Assembly (NCBI RefSeq): GCF_021462225.1
Contig: NC_061811.1
Coordinates: forward strand, 25,381,663 to 25,445,662
Length of the DNA: 64,000 bases
Direction: 5' to 3'
Source of the DNA: Girardinichthys multiradiatus
Lineage: Eukaryota; Chordata; Actinopteri; Cyprinodontiformes; Goodeidae
Of the stretch, positions 58,801 to 64,000 are shown piece by piece. The notes beneath the pieces were generated by a model, which worked only from the letters and a program-made list of their open reading frames with translations, did no database searches and was not told the origin of the DNA. A program made the translations under genes and the position numbers. Each line of letters starts with the position of its first letter. Within the stretch, counting starts at the first letter, position 1.

Positions 58801-60420
58801 TGATTTTTTAATAAATAAATGAGTTAGGCAGCTTTATAGTAATCATGAATATTGGCGGGCTTTTGTCAGTCACTGCATCTTTTGTCTGTGAACATCAGAT
58901 TCTCTCCTGGGGTTGTGGAACGGTTCAGCGAATATGCGAAAGATGTACAACAGCTACATCTGTATGTGTACTAATTTTCCTCCACTGATTCTCTGCAGCA
59001 GGCAAATCTCTCTGCTGTACAGAGCAACATCTCCCTTCTTTATTCCCCTACCCTCATGAGACAATGAACACATTGAGTGAAATCTGTTTCCACAGCCTGT
59101 GAATAAGAGACAGCCAGCTTTGTTTTGTACCAGTTTGCACACACACACACACACACACAGAAAAAACGTATTTGTGTAACCAAGTGCAAATGTGTACGAG
59201 ATGCCTGCGTCATGCGTTTGCCATGTGAGTCACTTGCTCTTATGTAGGGCTGCAAGTGGTGAGTAAGAGCCCTCTACTTTCTCGATCGTCTCCGCACGTG
59301 TCCTCCGGGGCCCTGAATGCACAGCCAGAGCAAATCGGCCTCTGCCTCATCCATACTCATCACCCAACAGGTTGCTCTGTCAACAATGAATGCAGACACA
59401 CTCAGAACTGGACAAGGAAGATAGAGTAATCACGTTCCAACTTCTTCTTCCAGATGACAGATGAAACATCTTCCCCTCTTCTGTTCACCTCATGTTCAAA
59501 TCTGATGAGGTGACTGAGGCTGTGTTTAAAAAACAGCACTTCCTGCTGGGATAACTGCAGGTGAGACATGGAGGAGATGGGGAGCAGCACTGCAGAAAGG
59601 AGGACGTAAACACACAAGTGACGTCTGTGTTTAATGAATAACTGTCCAGTGGCTTGAGACTTAGCTTCAGGATTGCTAAAATAAAAGCTTCTTGGAGGGG
59701 CTCAGTAGCTGAAAGTATTATTAAAACATGAATAAACAACTTACAGCTCATTATGCACACATTGCATTGTTACATATTTAGTCTGCAGTTGTTTGTCAAG
59801 ATGTGAACACATTTAGGCCTCCTCTTGTCATGATTTTCAGGCTTATTCCACCATCTAGTGGTAACACAAAAGCTGTTGCAGAATCTACTGAAACTACAAC
59901 GTTTGATAGGAGAGGTCTGAAAATACTGACAATAATAAGCTTACAATTAACCAATACAATTACATTTAATTGCATGGACAAAAAAACAAAAAAACAATTA
60001 CTGCACAGGTGTACAGACACCCGATAACTAGGGGCTCAAATTATAGCAGAAATATAAAAAGGTGTTACTTCTCCACAAGAAACAGAAAGTGGTTCTCAAA
60101 ACTATACAAAGCCTGTTAAAACGCCAGGAAATGAGACCATGATAAATAATTCACATTACTCTTGTACAATGGGTGCACCGTAGGAGTGAATAATATTAGC
60201 GTGTAATATGAATTTCATGATGATGATACGACAAATATACAAAGACTTAAGTAAACAGTGTTAATGTCTGTGATGGGTTCATTAGAAATATTGACCCCAG
60301 GGCGTTATTAATCTATAAAACTGGAAAAACAAAACATTATTTCCAGTTCAGCATGTTAGTTCTACTGAAAAAGTTGCACCTGTCTACATTTGATGTGTTG
60401 GTAAGCAAAAAAAAAAACGG
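58801..60420. other. Unassigned stretch
   Basis: No exon or transposon recognised. A short (CA)n lies at 59138-59159. Chance frames are present on both strands. Confidence 0.4.
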
Positions 60421-60637
60421 CTTCCTCCCACAGTCCAAAGAGATGCCTGTTAGGTTAATTGGCCACTCTAAATTGCCCTTAGGTGTATGAATGAGTGTGT
60501 GCTTGGTTGTTTGTGTGTTACCCTGTGATGGACTGGCGACCTGTCCAGGGTGTATCCCGCCTCTCGCCCATAGACTGCTGGAGATGGGCACCAGCTTCCG
60601 CGTGACCCACTATGGAATAAGTAGTCGAAAATGACTG
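60421..60637 (+). mobile_element. 5'-truncated SINE with ACTG-type end
   Basis: TTCCTCCCACAGTCCAAAGA, GGTTAATTGGCCACTCTAAA, GATGGACTGGCGACCTGTCC and AGACTGCTGGAGATGGGCAC match the other copies. It ends AAAATGACTG and is bounded on both sides by A-rich runs, a likely A-rich target-site duplication. Confidence 0.88.
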
Positions 60638-60949
60638 AAAAAAAAACAAGTTGGCTTCTACAAATTAGCTCCGAAAATATTTTTTGCCATATTAAACAAC
60701 AAGCTTCACTAAAATATATATTACTGGCATAGACAGAGAGCCTGAATGTATGCATATAATTAAGGCAAAATGTGCAACATATGGTGCAGCCCTAGACCCT
60801 CAAGACACAGAAACTTGATAAAAACAAGAATGAAAATGATCAAAGTTGCTCCTAAGAGTCTGACATTAACAATGAAAGAGTTCTAGTTGTGTTCTAAATG
60901 TTAAAACAATCTGCTACCACATGTCCGGGTTAATAAGTGGAGCTTCTTT

Positions 60950-61490
60950 CAAAGAAAACATCCGAGCCTGGCTAAAATCTTCCTCTTGTGGGAGGATGTA
61001 TAAATTGCCAATATGGAATTTTTGGGCCAAAAATTCCTAAATGTATGCTTAGCACAGAAACAACACTGTTCCTCATTAAAAGGAACACCATGTCTACTGT
61101 GAAACATGGTAATGGCAGCATCATGCATGCTCCTGGACTACTTCTCGCCAGATGGAAATGGATTGTTTTTCAACATCTTTCAGCATCACAGTGAGTCGAA
61201 GCATACATTCAAATAAACAATGGCTTCACCAGAAGAAAAGCAAGGTTTTGGAATGACCAAAACCTGACAGAGATTTTGTGGGATTTCTTGGTAAGGGCTG
61301 TGGAAAGGAGATCTCTTCATTATCTTTGGAGCACTTTTGTAAGGTAGAGCGGTCATAATGTGCCATGTTAAGTGTCTGAAATTTAATCAAAAGTTGCTTT
61401 ATTAGTATTAGTTTAAAGGTGTGCACACTGTGGCAACACGTTTTTTGCAGCAAATTTGTTTGTTTTTGAGTGAAATATAAGGGATATAGA
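60950..61490 (+). pseudogene. Decayed Tc1-like transposase, plus strand
   Basis: TVKHGNGSIMHAPGLLLA at about 61088-61145 is the conserved segment after the first Asp, with the usual tryptophan-glycine core lost. FQHLSASQ and further decayed coding follow. TTTAAAGGTGTGCACACTGT near 61412 may be the terminal end. It lies just downstream of the keap1-like terminal exon. Confidence 0.65.
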
Positions 61491-62000
61491 TCATATTACT
61501 GGTGGAAAAAGTTACAAAATGTATCATGGTCATTGTTTTAAGCTAAAACATGAACGCTTAACAGGGGTTAACTTTTGAGAATCGCTGTTGGTAAAGATGA
61601 AGGTAGAAGAGATGAGAAATGAAAACAATCAAAGAAATTTAAATGGACTTCTTAGATATTTTTGTGGCTCTGACCACCTGAAGGGTACAAAGAACGGAGG
61701 GATAAAAACTTGTGAGAGTCCGTCACCAAGGCTAAAACCGTATTTGTATATTTTACAAAGATATCGGAATAAACAATTATTCAGTCGGGTAGATACATTT
61801 TTGTGCGTGATTGTGAAAAAGAAAACTACCCATCTTCATACATCAAGTAGGGGAATTATGTTGTGCTTTACCCTAAGGTGCATTATTAGTGAAATTCATG
61901 AAGGAGGGGACATACAAAGAGTTATTACTGATTTTGGAATGTCTTTGATTTGGATGAACCTTTTTCTCCCAGAACACCCCTTCGTTCTTCATCTTTTAGG
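61491..62000 (-). other. Probable 3' untranslated region of the keap1-like gene
   Basis: This lies directly downstream of the TAG stop of the minus-strand exon. No canonical AATAAA or ATTAAA was found on the minus strand in this interval; the nearest is the complement of TTTATT at about 61398, inside the Tc1 relic. The plus-strand open frame covering 61588-62136 is the shadow of this exon and its flank, not a gene. Confidence 0.45.
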
Positions 62001-62176
62001 CTACATGGCTTCGTCCTCGTCCGCTTGTTCAGGCAGGGAGCCAGGGCAAGGCTCCATGGTGACGGTGATGCCCATGCCGCTGAGTCCAATAGGCATGTCT
62101 GTGACAGGCGTCCACTCGTTTTTCTCAGGACAGTAGCACTCAACACTGGACAGGAAGCCATGCTGGTTAAATCCTC
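62001..62176 (-). CDS. keap1: Terminal exon of a Keap1-type kelch protein (partial)
   Basis: Keap1 is the cytoplasmic adaptor that holds the transcription factor Nrf2 for Cul3 ubiquitination and senses electrophiles. This exon encodes the end of the last kelch repeat and the C-terminal tail. Read from the split Gly codon it gives GGFNQHGFLSSVECYCPEKN, then EWTPVTDMPIG, LSGMGITVTMEPC and a tail PGSLPEQADEDEAM before TAG (62001-62003). Human KEAP1 ends GGYDGHTFLDSVECY, MTSGRSGVGVAVTMEPC and a short Cys-containing tail, so the match is position by position. Counterparts of F577, C583, S602 and C613 are kept; Y572 is Phe; the two final cysteines of the human tail are absent. The exon begins after CATTCAG (phase 1). 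Whether this is keap1a, keap1b or a close kelch relative is open. Confidence 0.82.
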
Positions 62177-62215
62177 CTGAATGATCCACACAGAGCAGAG
62201 TTAAAGAAGGAGGAA
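62177..62215 (-). other. 3' splice site of the keap1-like terminal exon
   Basis: On the minus strand the exon is preceded by a pyrimidine-rich run (TTTTTCCTCCTTTCTTTAAC) and ends in CATTCAG. The exon starts GAGGATTT, so the first Gly codon is completed by the last base of the upstream exon. Confidence 0.85.
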
Positions 62216-62569
62216 AAACAATAATTAAGAAGCAGCTTAATAGTTCTATTATTCAGTAGTTGAAACTGATTTTTCTATCTTAAACCAGTTGATTACCAGA
62301 GTTCAGGATAAGCAAATTGGTTTTATATAGGCACAGAATCGGCAGGGTGCATGTTTTAACTGCTATCTGAACCATATTTATTCTATTTTTTCAAACAGCC
62401 ACAAAGCCACATTACAGATAAAGCAAAGTAGACCCCCACTGTAATAACAAAGGATGGCGTACGAATAGACTGGTCTGCAAAATAATCAGAATGACCTAAT
62501 ATTTTTCTGAACAGGTATTATTGTTCTTCTACAGCTTAATTAACAATAATTAACAAACCAGAAGAGCCA

Positions 62570-62790
62570 TTTTTTTTTTCTTTTACATTTTTTCATGCTA
62601 CAACCGTAAACCTCAAAATACTGTATTGGGACTTTAGGTGACAGACCATCACATAGTAGTGTTTCAATGATGAAATGTCTGGACTTTGACTGGGCCATTC
62701 TAACAAATGAACACGCTTTGATCTAAACTATTCCATTGTAGCTCTGGTTATATGTTTAGGATCGTTGACCTTACCTAATGAATCAGATTT
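62570..62790 (-). mobile_element. Antisense Tc1 fragment in the intron
   Basis: TTTTTCATGCTACAACCGTA, then ACTGTATTGGGACTTTAGGT and GACTGGGCCATTCTAACAAA, match phrases of the Tc1 family seen at 41700 and 58480, with the middle of the element missing. Confidence 0.65.
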
Positions 62791-62869
62791 AAGGGGATAG
62801 AAGATAAATGCATGTAAGGCTAATCTTCTCAATAGAACACTTTTTTTTTTCATTAATCAATAGATCTAA

Positions 62870-63095
62870 GGCAGGGGTCTCCAACCCCAGTCCCAATAGG
62901 TACTGTCCTGCAACTTTTAGATTCATCACTGCCTCCAACAAACCTAAATTAAACGGTTAATTAACTACCTCAGCATGTCATAGTTCGCCAGAGGCCTGGC
63001 AACGTTGCATTCATTTCATTCAGGTGTGTTGGAACAGGGATACATCTAAAAGTTTCTGGAAAGAGGCTCTTTGGAGCTAAAGTTAGAGACCCGAC
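62870..63095. mobile_element. MITE of the 44750 family
   Basis: The left arm (GGCAGGGGTCTCCAACCCCAG, then CTGTCCTGCAACTTTTAGAT) and the right arm (CATCTAAAAGTTTCTGGAAA, ending TTAGAGACCCG) are imperfect inverted partners. There is no coding sequence. Confidence 0.65.
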
Positions 63096-64000
63096 ACAAT
63101 GTTTCTCTCAAATAATTTTGTTTTGTTTTATTTTTGTTTTTACACTTGAACTTTTGCATTTATTGCACAACACAAAATATAAAATATAAACAAAAATTAG
63201 CACCTTCAAGAAAGAATTATAGGTATGATTTGCCACATACAGAATGACAAAAACAAATGAAATAAAATGATGTTATTCACATTTATATATTTACAAATAA
63301 AAAACCCTGAATATTCAGATTGTCAACTAAAAGTACTGTCACAAGTGCCATTTGATAGGAAAATAATATGTTTCTTTTGCATTCTTTACTTAACTTGTAA
63401 AAATGGAGGGTGTATCTTACCAAAGACTTGTATTTGTTCAATGTGGGTTATATTTATGTGTCTGTCTGGCTTAAATCTGATTCATTTAGAGAGCATTTAA
63501 ACCATCCATACAGTTAAATGCAATTAAAACGGGATGAAGTGAAATTGACTTGGTTGGCTGCGCAAAGTCTGCACATTAACACAGAAACGGCAAATGTCCA
63601 TCTAAACATTTCTAATAACAATTATTAAGGGGATTACGTAGCAGGCAGACAACGTGTCTAATTGTATTGTGCATTTAGCAACTTACAAATACTTTTTTCT
63701 CCCCCATTTTTTACTTTCAACTCATCAGTAGGGCCTATGTATCATCTTCAACTGCTTATCATGTCTTGTGTTGCTGAGGTTTGCAACACAAGACCATCAA
63801 AACACAAGACCATCAAAACACCACTTTTATTGTCGCCTAAATCCAATTCCTCCACACTTTACACCAATTTTGCCTTTGAAGAAGATTAAAAACTCATCTG
63901 ACAGTGTATCAGAGGCTTTATCTATCATGTTTATTTTGAAACTGGAGCCACCCAATGACGAGTCAAATTCCACGGACCTATGAGGTGCATCATTTGTATT

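Larger units (their letters stand above)
62216..64000 (-). other. Intron of the keap1-like gene (continues beyond the window)
   Basis: No further kelch exon is seen up to the right edge, so the preceding exon lies outside. The intron contains an antisense Tc1 fragment and a MITE, listed separately. A 16-base unit AACACAAGACCATCAA is repeated twice near 63786-63817. The rest shows nothing recognisable. Confidence 0.6.

Noticed and set aside
61398..61403. Polyadenylation signal for the keap1-like gene
   Set aside because: The hexamer lies inside a Tc1 relic about 600 bases past the stop; without transcript data it cannot be assigned.
61588..62136. 182-codon plus-strand frame
   Set aside because: It overlaps the keap1-like exon on the opposite strand; the kelch reading on the minus strand with a splice acceptor is far better supported.

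Overview
This window looks like chromosomal DNA of a teleost fish, probably a percomorph; the species cannot be read from the sequence. It is AT-rich with very little coding content. It carries many Tc1-like DNA transposons, tRNA-derived SINEs, hAT-like MITEs, fragments of LINEs resembling the RTE/Rex3 and L2 clades, and long CA and ATCC microsatellites. There are no bacterial-type operons, no CRISPR array and no standalone RNA gene that I can support. Almost all long reading frames are chance frames, low-complexity repeats or transposase pieces. Layout: (1) 1-10.8 kb has no recognisable gene; it holds a CpG-elevated patch at 1.3-2.5 kb, one SINE and a diverged duplication. (2) 10.8-16.1 kb holds a dead Tc1 element (10977-12181), an older antisense relic of the same family split by another repeat, and a second Tc1 family (14438-16117) with long inverted terminal repeats and an intact 338-residue transposase. 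(3) 16-30 kb is mostly relics, plus a CpG-rich hairpin region joined to a 20-bp minisatellite (19.2-20.0 kb), a TA-flanked MITE (23294-24171) and a LINE reverse transcriptase fragment (24.2-25.2 kb). (4) 30-36 kb holds a third full-length Tc1 (30436-32037, antisense), with near-identical terminal repeats but a broken transposase, followed by nested MITEs and SINEs. (5) 36-46 kb is microsatellite-rich, with a roughly 1.05-kb ATCC array that appears to have grown from a SINE tail inside a Tc1 relic, and a hAT remnant that keeps its BED-finger exon and splice donor. (6) 46-61.5 kb is largely a graveyard of decayed Tc1-like copies, with a CpG-rich patch at 53.4-53.9 kb. Host gene: the only host protein-coding exon I can support is at 62001-62176 on the minus strand. 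It encodes the end of a Keap1-type kelch domain, with a good splice acceptor, and its upstream intron runs off the right edge of the window. The gene is therefore transcribed right to left, and the rest of the window lies downstream of it. How parts relate: the Tc1, hAT and MITE copies are cut-and-paste elements, the non-autonomous ones depending on transposases supplied elsewhere. The SINEs share tail sequence with a Rex3-like LINE and were probably mobilised by such LINE machinery. I found no convincing new biological system; the most notable items are the intact transposase, the keap1 exon, the SINE-derived ATCC expansion and the unclassified hairpin/minisatellite region.
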